A model generated the notes under the pieces. The model saw only the letters and a program-made list of their open reading frames with translations. It did no database searches and was not told the origin of the DNA. A program made the translations under genes and the position numbers. A stretch of DNA of 64,000 nucleotides from Zanthoxylum bungeanum (Eukaryota > Streptophyta > Magnoliopsida > Sapindales > Rutaceae), in contig SKCR01029084.1 in the NCBI GenBank assembly GCA_019454045.1, forward strand, positions 1-64,000, in the 5' to 3' direction. This document shows, in pieces, positions 44,986 to 55,369 of this stretch (the first letter of the stretch is position 1; each line of letters opens with the position of its first letter).

Positions 44986-45183
44986 CTTTTCTGCTTGCTT
45001 CTTTCGAGGATTCCCCTTGTTCTAGATATCACTGAGTATCACAGTGCCAAGGTTTAATGTCTTTGTCAAATGTACTCATGTTGCAGGAAGAGGCTTAGGC
45101 AAGTAAACGAAATGAACGTCTTTATTATTGTTAAGAAAAAGAGTTCGAACCAGTAAACAAAATCAATGTCTTTATTTAAAAAT

Positions 45184-45188
45184 GATGG
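45184..45188 (+). other. Probable target duplication of TAT4, left copy
   Basis: GATGG before the LTR; GCTGG follows the other LTR at 59423-59427, one mismatch in five. Confidence 0.55.
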
Positions 45189-45823
45189 TGTAGGCATTGC
45201 ATTTTCACATATGAAACCCGATGATGAGTCTCAGTTGGAGGCACTAGCTAAGGATATTGCGGGAAACTGAGGTCGGAAGGGGAAATTTAGAATAAGTATG
45301 TCATCAGATTCATTTCGCAAGTTCACTATCTTCGTCAGTGCTGCGTTCGTTACTTCGTTCGAACGTCAGGCAGATTACGGACGTTCGTTTAGCGTTCGAA
45401 TGGGCGTTCGAACGGCGTCGGTGTTTCTGGTTTTGCTGCTAGCCTCGCACCCCGGCCCAATTAGCCCCCCAAAGCCCATAAAACACATCCCAATTAATAA
45501 AACACATTTAAAACACATGGGAAATTAAATTAAATATTAATAATGTATTTGAATTAAATAAAATATTTAAACCATTTACCAATTAAATAAAACATAATAT
45601 AATCATACCTAATTAAGACAAATCAAATATATTAACTTCCTAACTAAACAAATCACATACTAAATTAAAAAGATGTCATGCCTAATTAAAATCAATTATA
45701 ACAAATAAAGATATTGTATTCCTAATCTAAACCAAATTTGTCCCCCCTTAATCTTTGACTTTCCTTGCTCAACACAAAATCAAATCCCTTCCTTGTGAGA
45801 CAGGTGAAGCCCTAGCCATTCTC

Positions 45824-45831
45824 TATATAAA
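45824..45831 (+). promoter_or_regulatory. TATA box of TAT4 5' LTR
   Basis: TATATAAA about 635 bp into the LTR, at the same place in the 3' LTR (56018-56025) and in the TAT1 LTR; likely promoter for the genomic RNA. Confidence 0.55.
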
Positions 45832-46575
45832 CACCCATAACCAAGACATGGAGGCCCCTAGCTCATTCATACAAAAAAAGCCTCTCCTAGTTCATTCACA
45901 CGAGAAACACCCAAGCTTATTGACACAACTCTCCCTCGCTCTCAATAACCGAAGATCACAAACCAAAGAACCATCATTGCCTTGACCAAAATACATCCCG
46001 AACAGCCCCTAACCATCACTGAAAACCACCTCCATAAACTCCCCACACATCACCGAAAATACACCCCCAAAACAGCAGCCAAATCCTCTTAAAACAGTCC
46101 CTAAAATCCTCAAAACAGTAACATAAAAAACTGCATTCATAATCCTTAAAATAATCACACAAGACTACACTAAAAACCCACAAAAAACACTCGGAACATT
46201 TCATTGAAATGTCAAAACAAGTGACCTGAACAGTGAGCAGCAAAGCAGAGGCCGAACAGCAGCAGAACGGAGACCGAACAGCAAGTAAAACAGCAAAACA
46301 GTGAGCTAGGACGCTAAACCAGTGAACCGGAGAAGTTGAGGAGCTGTACCCTTCCGACGTCCGTGAAACGCAAGCCTGAAAGTTGGCAAAAAGGTTAGAC
46401 CTGAGGGTATTTTCCACACTCGTTTTCCATTTTATTTGTATTATTTATTGAGTTTTGCTTGCATGATTGTCATGTGGAAATGCATGTTATGGCCCTTGAG
46501 TAGATAAATATGCATGAATTATGAGATGTTGTATGTTGTGGCTTTGGAATAAAATGAGAGATGTGTCAACTCTCG

Positions 46576-46676
46576 CGGTATATCGGATGGAAACCCGACA
46601 TATTTCATAGCCTATTCCGAATGGACGGTAGTATGATCTGTACTCGGGATACAATTCCACGTACCGCTTGAGTAAA
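46576..46676 (+). promoter_or_regulatory. Conserved Tat LTR box, first copy in TAT4 5' LTR
   Basis: A block that begins GGTATATCGGATGGAAACCC, goes through CCGAATGGACGGTAGTA and ends TCCACGTACC. It recurs at 47836-47936 in this LTR and in every other Tat LTR of the window. It lies downstream of the TATA box and should be transcribed. Function unknown. Confidence 0.6.
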
Positions 46677-46754
46677 CGGCACCCTCTTTTGTTTTGTGTT
46701 GCTTTGGTTTATTTATTTTTTGTCACTTGAATTCTGCATGTTGCTTATTTATGC

Positions 46755-47270
46755 ATGATTCAATCGAGCGCATGGGCTTAGTAAGTGCGATGAAAGGTCA
46801 CCTATTTGGAGGGGTTAAAACCCTTTACCACGATGCTTTGCAGCGCCGGTTGATGTGTGTTCGGTTGAATGCCAGATACGTTTAATCGGGCATACTAAGT
46901 TTGATAGTTTTTTTTTTAATTCTTTGTATGCATGATTCAATCGATCGCATGGGCTTAGTAAGTGCAATGAAAGATCCCCTATGGGGAGGGGTTAAAGCCC
47001 TTTACAATGATGCTTTGCTGCGCCGGTTGATGTGTGTTCGGTTGAATGCAAGATACGTTCAATCGGGCATACTAAGTTTGATATTATTTTTTTAATTCTT
47101 TGTATGCAAGATTCAATCTAGCGCATGGGCTTAGTAAGTGCAATGAAAGATCCCTTATGGGGAGGGGTTAAAGCCCTTTACCACGATGCTTTGCCGCGCC
47201 GGTTGATGTGTGTTCAGTTGAATGCAAGATATGTTCAATCGGACATACTGAGCTTGACATTATTGTCTTT
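46755..47270 (+). repeat. Three 175-bp tandem repeats in TAT4 5' LTR
   Basis: Units start near CGCATGGGCTTAGTAAGTGC and include GGAGGGGTTAAAGCCCTTTA and CGGTTGATGTGTGTTCGG. Each is separated by a T run of variable length. Conceptual translation of each unit gives MGLVSAMK and KALYHDALPRRLMCV, but frame continuity between units depends on the T run. Confidence 0.9.
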
Positions 47271-47284
47271 ATTCTTTGTGTTGC

Positions 47285-47640
47285 ATGCATCAGGCCTGGT
47301 TCCGTTCGAACGCGTTCTCGAACGCTACACGAACGCGAACCTTCTGTTTACCATTCGAACGCGTTCTCGAACGCTACGCGCAACACTTTCTTAGTCTTAT
47401 CACGCATTAGGTCTGGTTCCGTTTGAACGCGTTCTCGAACGCTATACGAACGCGAACGTTCTATTTACCGTTCGAACGCGTTCTCGAACGCTACGCGAAC
47501 GCGCACGCACTTTCTTAGTCTTATCATGCATCAGGTCTGGTTCCGTTCAACGCGTTCTCGAACGCTATACGAACGCGAACCTTCTGTTTACCGTTCGAAT
47601 GCGTTTTCGAACGCTACGCGAATGCGCACCCACTGAACTG
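47285..47640 (+). repeat. TTCTCGAACG repeat array in TAT4 5' LTR
   Basis: Three units of about 120 bp, each with GGTCTGGTTCCGTTCGAACG, then GTTCTCGAACGCTA twice and GAACGCGAACCTTCTGTTTA. Palindromic cores TTCGAA and TTCTCGAA occur about twelve times in all. Confidence 0.9.
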
Positions 47641-48392
47641 AGTCCCTTTTCATCAGATTTCATGCATAGTTTTCCTAGTAGCTATACCTACGTATGATGA
47701 ACCTGATTGCCCCTCTGTATTATGCAAGATTGTGTTGGCGTCATTCATCTGTATTCCCCACATGTATGAGTACAATGTGTTTAACATATTACAATTCATA
47801 TACCTATGTCATGATAACATTTGAGTATTATTTCTTGTGGTATATCGGATGGAAACCCAGACATAAATTCCGTAGTCGATTCCGAATGGACGGTAGTACG
47901 GTCTGTACTTGGGATACAATTCCACGTACCACTTGGGAAGGTGCTCACATGTGTGCTTGTGTGGTTAGTATGGGTGCTTGTGTTTTCTTGAATATAATAT
48001 GCCAATGAAGTTGTATGTTCGTCGCTAATTTGATGTACTTTCAAGCATGCAATCTTAGATGTGAAATATGTGTAAATTTAGGTGTAAGTTTTATTTTGTA
48101 CATGTGAATTTAGAAGCATGATACTCTTGGAAATAAGTGTTACTTAAGCCTGATTAAATTATTACATAAATCCTTTCATTACAAGTGGCGTAAGTAAGGG
48201 ACCATTCCGAACCGAACGGTTTGAGGTTTTCCCTTGCGAGGGATGAGTGCGGCCTTAAATCTCATTTTCCCGGTTCACATCGGGTGGCGACTCCATTATT
48301 CTCCGGTTTAGTCCCCCGTGGCTACTCCGTACTCCCGACCAGACCGCGAGCCCGGAACAGCATGCGTCGCCCAGTTCCTTGTTCCCACAGTC

Positions 48393-48410
48393 TGGCGACT
48401 CCACTGGGGA
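48393..48410 (+). other. Primer-binding site of TAT4
   Basis: TGGCGACTCCACTGGGGA, three bases after the 5' LTR. The TGG start and position fit a tRNA primer site; Tat elements often use an arginine tRNA, but I have not verified the tRNA. TAT3 has the same site with two substitutions (61933-61950). Confidence 0.75.
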
Positions 48411-49395
48411 TAGAGTATCGGCCCCGAATATTGTCTTGTAATGATTGGATTTATGTTTTAATTGACCGTTCCTATAGTGGATAAAATGGGGGTTTAATCA
48501 AAGGCATTTTAAGTCTAGGTAATGGTTTGGTGTCTTCCTTCATTCACTACCTTTCTAGAAGGAAAAGCTGTGATGGCACCTATATGGCCATCTACTCGTA
48601 GCCTATTGTGATGGACTAATTTGGAGGACTCGTTGTTTATTCCTGACACCAAGCGATAATGAGCCTAAGAGGCTTGGGTATTTAAGTGAGCCTCGCTCCA
48701 CCTTCCCTCTGGGGAATCTACAACGGAAAATCCATTTGACAGTCCGTCACACACCATAGCTCATTGGCACGTACCTTAGTGTATAAAAAGGGGTGCGCTC
48801 ACTTGGTTGCTCGAACCCTTGATTGGGGAGACCTAGTTGTGGGCCATCCTTCGCCGACGAGAGCCTTTGTCTATACTCCTGCGAACCCACCCATAGACCG
48901 GGTTTGCATGGTTAAAGTAACAATTATTTCCTTGAGTATATGCTAGTGGACCATCCTCATTTGGATGCAGTGGACCATTGTCAGAAATGCGGACTTGCTG
49001 GGCCATTTAAACTGGGGCGAGTTCGTACCTTATGACCATTGGGCCCAAAGCTTCTGAAATGTTGATGGGCCATTCCGTAGAATTATTACTTTATGTTTGC
49101 ATTATCTTTTATGCTTGTGTGTGAGAACATCGTCGTTTGGATCCATATGGACCATTTGTCATGAGATATGGGCTTGTTGGGCCATTTAAACTGGGACAAG
49201 AACGTATTTTATGACGGTTGGGCCAAAGGCTTCTAAGTGTTGATGGGCCACTTTGTGCTTGTGTTCGGAACGTTACCATTTGGATTTAGTCGGGCTCTTT
49301 GTCATGAGATGTGAACTCATTGGGCCATTTAAACTGGGATGAGTTCACTCCTATAAGAATTAGCCCGAAAGCTTCTAAAATGATAACGGTCCGAT
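48411..49395 (+). other. TAT4 leader
   Basis: Non-coding. The part 48503-48745 is shared with TAT3 and, unexpectedly, with the copia element COP3. At 48980-49390 three imperfect repeats of about 150-180 bp each contain GGGCCATTTAAACTGGG; the same triplet is in the TAT3 leader (61020-61370). Confidence 0.75.
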
Positions 49396-50695
49396 TTGTT
49401 TGAAAATTTTAATTTTAATTTAGTATGTTATCTATGTTACATGCATCTCATGCACCTCATGCATACATATATCATGTTAACACCCTCTATGTCTCAAAAA
49501 GACATCATAGATACCGTTTGGGTTAGAGAAGGGACAAGGCTCATTAAAAGAACAGTAACAGTCATGAGTGAATCTGGTAATGAGGTATCCCGAATGGATC
49601 AGTTAGAGAACAGTCTCGCCAAGGTCACTGAACAGTTGCAAGCTTTGACTACTGCTGTGGCTGGTATGGATGTGCCCCGTGCTGGGGGAATTTCTGAGAA
49701 TGTGAGGCGTGAGGAGCCTCCGAATGGGTTGGGGGATGATATCCCCACTTTTGATGATGAAATGGCAGAGTATGCAGCAGGGAGAGTATCTGGGTCTCAG
49801 GCAGAGTTACAGAAACTACGGGATCAGGTTGAGTCGGTTACCCGCAAGATGAGGGGTAAGAATGAGGATTTGCTGGATTATGACACACTGACTTTCGAGG
49901 AACAGTTGCGGCACAGTTCAAGATGTCTGATATGGCTAAGTTTAACGGGAATGGGGATCCAAGGGTGCATCTCCACAGTTGTATCAGTCATGAGTTCAGT
50001 TGGCTTATCTCAGCGCCAAGTGCAGAAAATGTTTGGAATGTCGCTTGAAGGAGCTCCCGTGGTATGGTACCACAGTTTGGAGAAGAAAGTGAAGGAAGAT
50101 TCGAGGGAGTTGGCCGATGCTTTCCTGAAGCAGTATGTCACTGACCTAGAGATCGATCTGTCACTCCGTGATCTGGAGAATGTTAAGTAGAAAGCGGAAG
50201 AGAGTTTTAAGGAGTATGTGGACCGGTGGAGGGGTCAGTTATTGAAGATGCAGACTAGGCCCTCGAAGAAGGACCAGATTAAAATGATTATCAAGGGCAC
50301 CAGGCCCTCCATTTACAGCAAGTTGAGGAGGATGACCTCCATGATTATAGACTTTCGGCAGTTGAGGGAGACTGTCATGGACATTGAAGACGAAGAGGCG
50401 GAAAACAGAAAATTCTATGGTCTGAACAGGAGGCCCATTGGGGGAACATCGGGAACAAAGCCTGTTTCTGCTGAGATTGCCGCTATCCGAACCGGCAGTT
50501 TTCCAACTTGGGAAGGCCCCTGTCCAAGGTGCTAGAGAAATTGAAGAGGAAAGGGCTCTTAAACCCTTGGAAGCCAAACCATTACCCAATCCCCTACCAT
50601 CACATTATAACCTAAGCCTTTACTGTCACTTTCACCAACAAAAGGGCCATGACACGACAACTACGCCCGACTCCGCCATGAAATCCAAGACCTGA
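49396..50695 (+). pseudogene. TAT4 Gag
   Basis: Capsid protein of a Tat element, best read against the intact TAT3 copy. It starts at 49396 or more likely at the ATG at 49489 (MSQKDIIDTVW). A coiled-coil segment RMDQLENSLAKVTEQLQAL and the gag core KMFGMSLEGAPVVWYHSLEK, LADAFLKQYVTDLEIDLSL are clear. Two compensating indels alter about 25 residues near 49905-49980, TAG at 50188 replaces the glutamine of ENTKQK, and a further frameshift near 50505 precedes the zinc-finger-like part YCHFHQQKGHDT (50438-50695 frame). The protein is therefore broken in three places. Confidence 0.92.
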
Positions 50696-51616
50696 TAGAC
50701 TCCAAGAAAATACCTGACCCAGAAACAGAACAGCCTGACACACACAAAAACCCCTTACCCAACTACCGTGCCGTACCACACCCAGCCTATATGATCAATT
50801 CTGGCCTCCCAGAAGACCTTGTCCTAAAATCCTTTCACCCTCAAGCCTTTTGCCTAGGAATCTGGGATAGTACTAGTGAAGATGAGACTGAGCAGGGGAA
50901 AAACTTTTGGCTTGATTTCTCTAGCAGTGATGAGGAAGAAGTAAGGGGAATGACGTCGCGGTCATTTTTACAATGATGGTCAGAAAAGGGTAAGGAAGTT
51001 TTGACGGATGGTAGAGAAGTGGTTGAGACTGCAGAAAATACTGAGGGGGATATAGTGCTGAGGCAATTGAGGAAGACTAGAGCACAAGTGAGTTTCTGGG
51101 AACTGTTATGTGCTTCTCGGGAGCATAGGCAGGCTATGGTTGAGGCCTTGAGCAAGATTGTGGTACCGGAAGACGCCAACCTTGCGATGTTTATTGGGTC
51201 TGTTCAGAAAGAAGCGTTGCATATATCTTTTCTGAGGATGAACTCCCGGCGGAGGGAATGAATCATAATAGGCCTCTATTTATCAGGGCCGAGGTGAGGG
51301 GCAAGAGAACTTCATGTGTGATGGTGGATGACGGTTCGTCCATCAATGTGTGCCCACTGAAAATTCTGGCAAGATTAGGTATGAAAGCAACAGACTTGGA
51401 CCCCTCAGTATGACTATTAAGGCTTATGATGACAGTAAAAGGGGAGTTGAGGGTACCTTTGTGGCTATGGTCAAGGTAGGACCGATTGAAGATGAGGTTG
51501 AGTTCACAGTACTGGACATCCCGGCTACTTTCGCCTTATTGTTGGGAAGGCCTTGGTTTCACAAACTTGGGGGCGTGTGCTTCCACTTTACATCAGATGA
51601 TCAAATTCCCGTATGA
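50696..51616 (+). pseudogene. TAT4 protease with preceding linker
   Basis: The linker encodes YMINSGLPEDLVLKSFHPQ and an acidic stretch. The protease begins around 51250 (EGMNHNRPLFIRAEVRGKR) and has the active-site motif VMVDDGSSINVCP, then, after a one-base frameshift near 51400, TIKAYDDSKRGVEGTF and the flap-to-end part FTVLDIPATFALLLGRPWFH. This is a retropepsin-like aspartic protease that would cleave the polyprotein. It precedes RT, as in all Ty3/gypsy elements. Several frame changes lie in the linker. Confidence 0.88.
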
Positions 51617-52362
51617 GGGAGAAGTTGTTACTATCCGGGCTGAGTTAGATAATGCCGTGGCTGCCTTGGAGATACAACCTTTCACGAGGTTTCAAGTGTC
51701 AGCTACTTTTGAGGAGTGGGTGGATCCTAGGGTGGCTAGATTATGGAGAAAATGAAGTTTGAGCCGGGTAAAGGTTCAAAATTACCAGATTTCAGAGGCA
51801 GACTACTCGGAAGGGTTTGGGGTACAAGTCTGATGAAGAAAAGCCAAAGGTCAGGAAAAAGGGCCTGAAACTGATGGAATGTTTTGTGAAAGCTTCAGGA
51901 TATCAAGGGGAGCCTGAACCTGTGGAAGTTAATGGAATTGTGGTACCTGGGTTTGAGATCTTCCAGGATGTTGGGTAAGAAGCTGATAGTTGAAGAAATT
52001 GTGGAGAAAGAAGAAGAGAATTGGAGGAAGAACTGATGAAGTTGGAAAGCCTGACTCTGGGAGAGGACGAAAAGCCTGAGGAAGATCTGATTGCAGAGGA
52101 AGAAGTGTCTATAGATGATGAAGACATTTACCTTCCTGATTTGTTTGAATGTACTTCCGCATTATCCAATAATAAAGAATCTCTTTTGCTTACTTGTCTG
52201 AGTCATTTCCATTTACACTGCACGAATCAAGCATATTTGACATCAGTTCAGCCAGAACTATTGCATTTAACTTGGGTACACTTGAGAACCCCAAGGAAAT
52301 TCTGATTGCAAGTGAAGTAAACTCCGAAGAGAGGGAGAAACTAGAAGAAGTGTTGGTCAGAT
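51617..52362 (+). pseudogene. TAT4 protease-RT linker, degraded
   Basis: Pieces of the linker are visible in different frames, for example MEKMKFEPGKG and KLMECFVKASGYQGEPEPVE, and an acidic stretch LEEELMKLESLTLGEDEKPE. A tandem duplication of 21 bp (GTGTTGGTCAGATATGCC at 52352 and 52373) lies just before RT and shifts nothing by itself because 21 is a multiple of three. No enzymatic domain is present. Confidence 0.6.
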
Positions 52363-53766
52363 ATGCCAAAGTGTTGGTCAGATATGCCTGGGGTAGACAG
52401 AAACATTGCCCAGCACACAATACCAACTTATCCAAATATGAGGCCAGTAAAACAGAAACTCCGACGGATGAGACCAGAATGGGCTGAGAAAGTCAGAGAG
52501 GAAGTTAAGAAACAGATAGATGTGGGGTTCCTGGAAGTAGTAAAGTATCCTGAATGGTTGGCTAACATAGTACCGGTGCCGAAGAAAGATGGGAAGGTCA
52601 GAATGTGTGTAGACTACAGAGATCTCAACAAGGCATGTCCGAAAGATGATTTTCCTCTACCACATATAGATGTTCTGGTTGATAGTGCGGCTTTATCTGC
52701 TATGTATTCATTTGCAGATGGATTTTCAGGTTACAATCAGGTTCTCATGGCTGAGGAAGACAAACATAAGACTGCATTTGTTACTGAGTGGGGTACTTAT
52801 TGTTACAAGGTTATGCCGTTTGGGCTTAAGAATGCGGGGGCTACTTATCAGCGGATGGCCACTACACTTTTCCACGACTTGATGCACAAAGAGATTGAGG
52901 TGTATGTGGATGACATGATGGTAAAATCAGAGACAAGAGTCGGGCATATTGAAGCACTGGAAAGGTTCCTTCAGAGGGTTGACAGATACAACCTACGGCT
53001 AAATCCCACGAAATGCGTGTTTGGGGTGACATCAGGGAAATTGCTTGGTCATACAGTGGGAATGGGAGGAATAGAGGTTGACTCCGAAAAGATCAAGGCA
53101 ATCACAGAAATGCCTGCACCGAAGACAGAAAAAGAAGTCAGAGCATTCTTGGGGAAGATTCAGTACATCAGTCGGTTCATCACCAAGTTGACATCAGTAT
53201 GTGAGCCTATCTTCAAACTGTTGAGAAAAGATCATCCAGTGAGATGGAATGAACAGTGTCAGACAGCCTTCGACAAAATCAGAGAGTACTGGGTAAAGCC
53301 TCATGTATTGAAACCTCCGAGACCGGGCAGACCTTTGATATTGTATTTGGCTATAGAATCAGAAACACTGGGGGCAATGATGGTACAGGCAGATGAGACA
53401 AGGGTAGAGCATGCAGTTTACTAGCTGAGTAAGAAGATGCTCCCGTATGAGGCTCGATATCAGGAAGTTGAGAAGATCTGTCTCGCAGTGGTATGGGATT
53501 CCAGAAAATTACGGCATTATTTCCAGTCATACAAGATCCAGATAGTGGCCAAGGAAAATCCTCTGAAGTATCTTCACTCGGTGCCTTCACTAGTGGGAAA
53601 ATTGGGCAGATGGTTGGTATTGTTGACAGAGTTCGACATTGAGTATCTCACCTCCAAAGTGATCAAAGGGCGAGCAGTAGCAGAGTTTCTGGCATTGCAA
53701 CCTGTTGAGGGGGATCAGTATAAGTTTGAATTTCTAGATGAAGAGATCCAAGCAATAACAGTTTAG
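52363..53766 (+). pseudogene. TAT4 reverse transcriptase and RNase H
   Basis: RT occupies residues 20-260 of a 353-codon open stretch: ARPVKQKLRR-like RPVKQKLRRMRPEWAEKV, VPVPKKDGKVRMCVDYRDLN, KACPKDDFPLPHID, SFADGFSGYNQ with catalytic Asp at residue 119, FGLKNAGATYQRM and YVDD at residues 181-184. The connection and RNase H follow (FLGKIQYISRFI, LYLAIESETLGAMMVQ, then LSKKMLPYEARYQEVEKICL and PLKYLH). A TAG at 53422-53424 sits where VYYLSKK is expected, and the frame then continues unchanged to 53766. This is the best preserved gypsy RT here; one codon would need to be read through. Confidence 0.94.
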
Positions 53767-53769
53767 AGA

Positions 53770-53908
53770 TGGAAGATGTATTTTGACGGAGCAGTGAATT
53801 ACAAGGGAGCCGGAATTGGAATCGTGATAGTAACCCCCGATGGAGAGACTTTGCCTTTGGCCAAGAGGTTGACATTCAGAGTGACTAACAACATGGCCGA
53901 GTATGCCG
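53770..53908 (+). pseudogene. TAT4 second RNase H (Tat type), truncated
   Basis: The frame after a TAG at 53764 gives RWKMYFDGAVNYKGAGIGIV, TPDGETLPLAKRLTF and TNNMAEYAA. This is the start of the additional RNase H found in Tat elements between the first RNase H and integrase, with the first catalytic Asp in YFDGA and the Glu in AEY. The rest of the domain is missing: the sequence passes directly into the integrase core at 53909. Confidence 0.88.
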
Positions 53909-54580
53909 CATCATGTAGTGACAGACAACGGGGTTCAGTTTCAATGAGAGACGAAGGAAATGTTACAGAGGTACGGGATAGGCCACCACAAGTCATCACC
54001 GTACAGGCCATAGGCAAATGGGGCAGTTGAGGCAGCCAACAATACTATAAAGACAATTTTAGCCAAGATGACAGAAGATTGCAGAGATTGGGCCGAGAAA
54101 TTACCGTATGCTTTGTGGGGGTACAGAACATCAGTAAGAACAGCAACAGGGGCCACACCTTACTCTTTGGTCTATGGAATGGAAGCAGTATTGCCCGTAG
54201 AAGTGGAAATTCAGTCTATGAGGGTATTAACAGAGGCAGAATTACCGGAACAGGATTGGGCCGCACAGAGGTTTGATCAGTTAGCACTATTGGACGAGAA
54301 GAGAACGAAGTCTTTGTATCACATGCAGTTGTATCAGAAGAGACTGGCCCGAGCATTCAACAAGAAAGTACGCCCCACCAAGATCAGAAAGGGTGATTTG
54401 GTACTTAAGCAGTCGAGGCCGTCGATGACAGATCCGAGAGGAAAGTTCAGACCTAACTGGGAAGGACCTTAAATAGTGCAGAAGGTAATAGGAAATGGAG
54501 CAGTGAAGCTATCAGACTTGGAGGGGAACGAGTTCACCGAGCCGATCAACGTAGACAGATTGAAGCAATACTTTGCCTGA
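53909..54580 (+). pseudogene. TAT4 integrase, N-terminal part deleted
   Basis: Begins at the second catalytic Asp: HHVVTDNGVQF, then HHKSSPYRP and ANGAVEAANNTIKTILAKM with the catalytic Glu, WAEKLPYALWGYRTSVRTAT, and the C-terminal part FNKKVRPTKIRKGDLVLKQS to NEFTEPINVDRLKQYFA. The zinc finger and first Asp are deleted, so it could not work. In-frame stops are TGA after VQFQ, TAG in place of the glutamine in PQANG, and TAA after WEGP. The reading frame differs from that of the preceding RNase H piece, as expected at a deletion join. Confidence 0.92.
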
Positions 54581-54774
54581 GGGAGTGAAGACCGAGCAGT
54601 CACCACAGGAATTGGCAGAAGAACTAACCCAACGGAATAAAAAAAAAAATCATTCAAGCATACAAGTAACATTACATTCTCTTCGTGTTTGTTTTTGTTT
54701 TGTGTTCGCAGGTTCGAAGAAAGGAGAAAGCGGCAGAAATGAGCCAAGCAACGTCAGCGTAATTTTAGTTTTTG
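54581..54774 (+). other. Post-pol untranslated region of TAT4
   Basis: Short spacer conserved with TAT1 and TAT3. It ends with a T-rich tract and TTTTGTGTTCGCAG at about 54698-54712, resembling a plant 3' splice site. I see no gene. Confidence 0.55.
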
Positions 54775-55215
54775 GGATGAGTCCCAAGGGGCGAGGCCCA
54801 TATCAGCTTGGGGGCGAGGCCCATATCAGCTTGAAGGCGAGGCCCCCGTTGTCGGTTGTAGCTCCGAGTCGAGGTGCTCAGGGTCGAGGTACCCACTACA
54901 TCATCAGTTCGAGGGCGAGGTCCCTATGGTCAGCGGTGTTGGGTCGAGGTGCCCAGGGTCGAGGTGCCCCCGTTGTCGGTTGTAATTCCGGGTCGAGGTG
55001 CCCAAGGTCGAGGTACCCACTACATCATCAGTTCGAGGGCGAGGACCCTATGGTCAGTGGTGTTGGGTCAAGGTGCCCAGGGTCGAGGTGCCTCCGTTGT
55101 CGGTTGTAGTTCCGGGTCGAGGTGCCCACTACATCATCAGTTCGAGGGCGAGGTCCCTATTGTCTGCGGTATTGGGTCGAGGTGCCCAGGGTCGAGGTTC
55201 CCCCATTTTCGATTG
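54775..55215 (+). repeat. Tandem repeats upstream of TAT4 3' LTR
   Basis: Imperfect units around GGGTCGAGGTGCCC with a higher-order period of about 120 bp that also includes CCGTTGTCGGTTGTAGTTCC and CACTACATCATCAGTTCGAG. The last portion (GATGCATCCCAGGATCGAGG) is shared with TAT1. Three overlapping frames stay open across the array; the predicted arginine/glycine/proline-rich peptides are most likely artefacts. Confidence 0.88.
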
Positions 55216-55288
55216 CAGTTATTGGGATGCATCCCAGGATCGAGGTCCACTGCAGCACCAACTCAGCTCGAGGCAGCAGCCGAGACAG

Positions 55289-55297
55289 GTAAGTGAA
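55289..55297 (+). promoter_or_regulatory. Splice-donor-like site of TAT4
   Basis: CAG/GTAAGT in the context GAGACAGGTAAGTGAAAATG, matching the position in TAT1 and TAT3. Confidence 0.4.
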
Positions 55298-55355
55298 AAT
55301 GCATTGTATAACTTTGATAGGATTGTTCAAAGTCACACACTGCACAAGTCCCATC

Positions 55356-55369
55356 AAAGTGGGGGCGAC
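55356..55369 (+). other. Polypurine tract of TAT4
   Basis: AAAGTGGGGGCGAC directly before the 3' LTR. Confidence 0.85.

Larger units (their letters stand above)
45189..48389 (+). mobile_element. TAT4 5' LTR
   Basis: From TGTAGGCATTGCATTTTCAC to GTTCCCACA (3,201 bp). It has a TATA box (45824-45831), a conserved Tat box in two places (46576-46676 and 47836-47936), an array of three 175-bp units (46755-47270) and an array with TTCTCGAACG motifs (47285-47640). The 3' part matches the other Tat LTRs (48185-48370). Confidence 0.93.

Noticed and set aside
47694..48044. Open frames on both strands repeated at 58726-59076
   Set aside because: Both pairs are the same part of the TAT4 LTRs, including the conserved box; duplication of the LTR explains the repetition.
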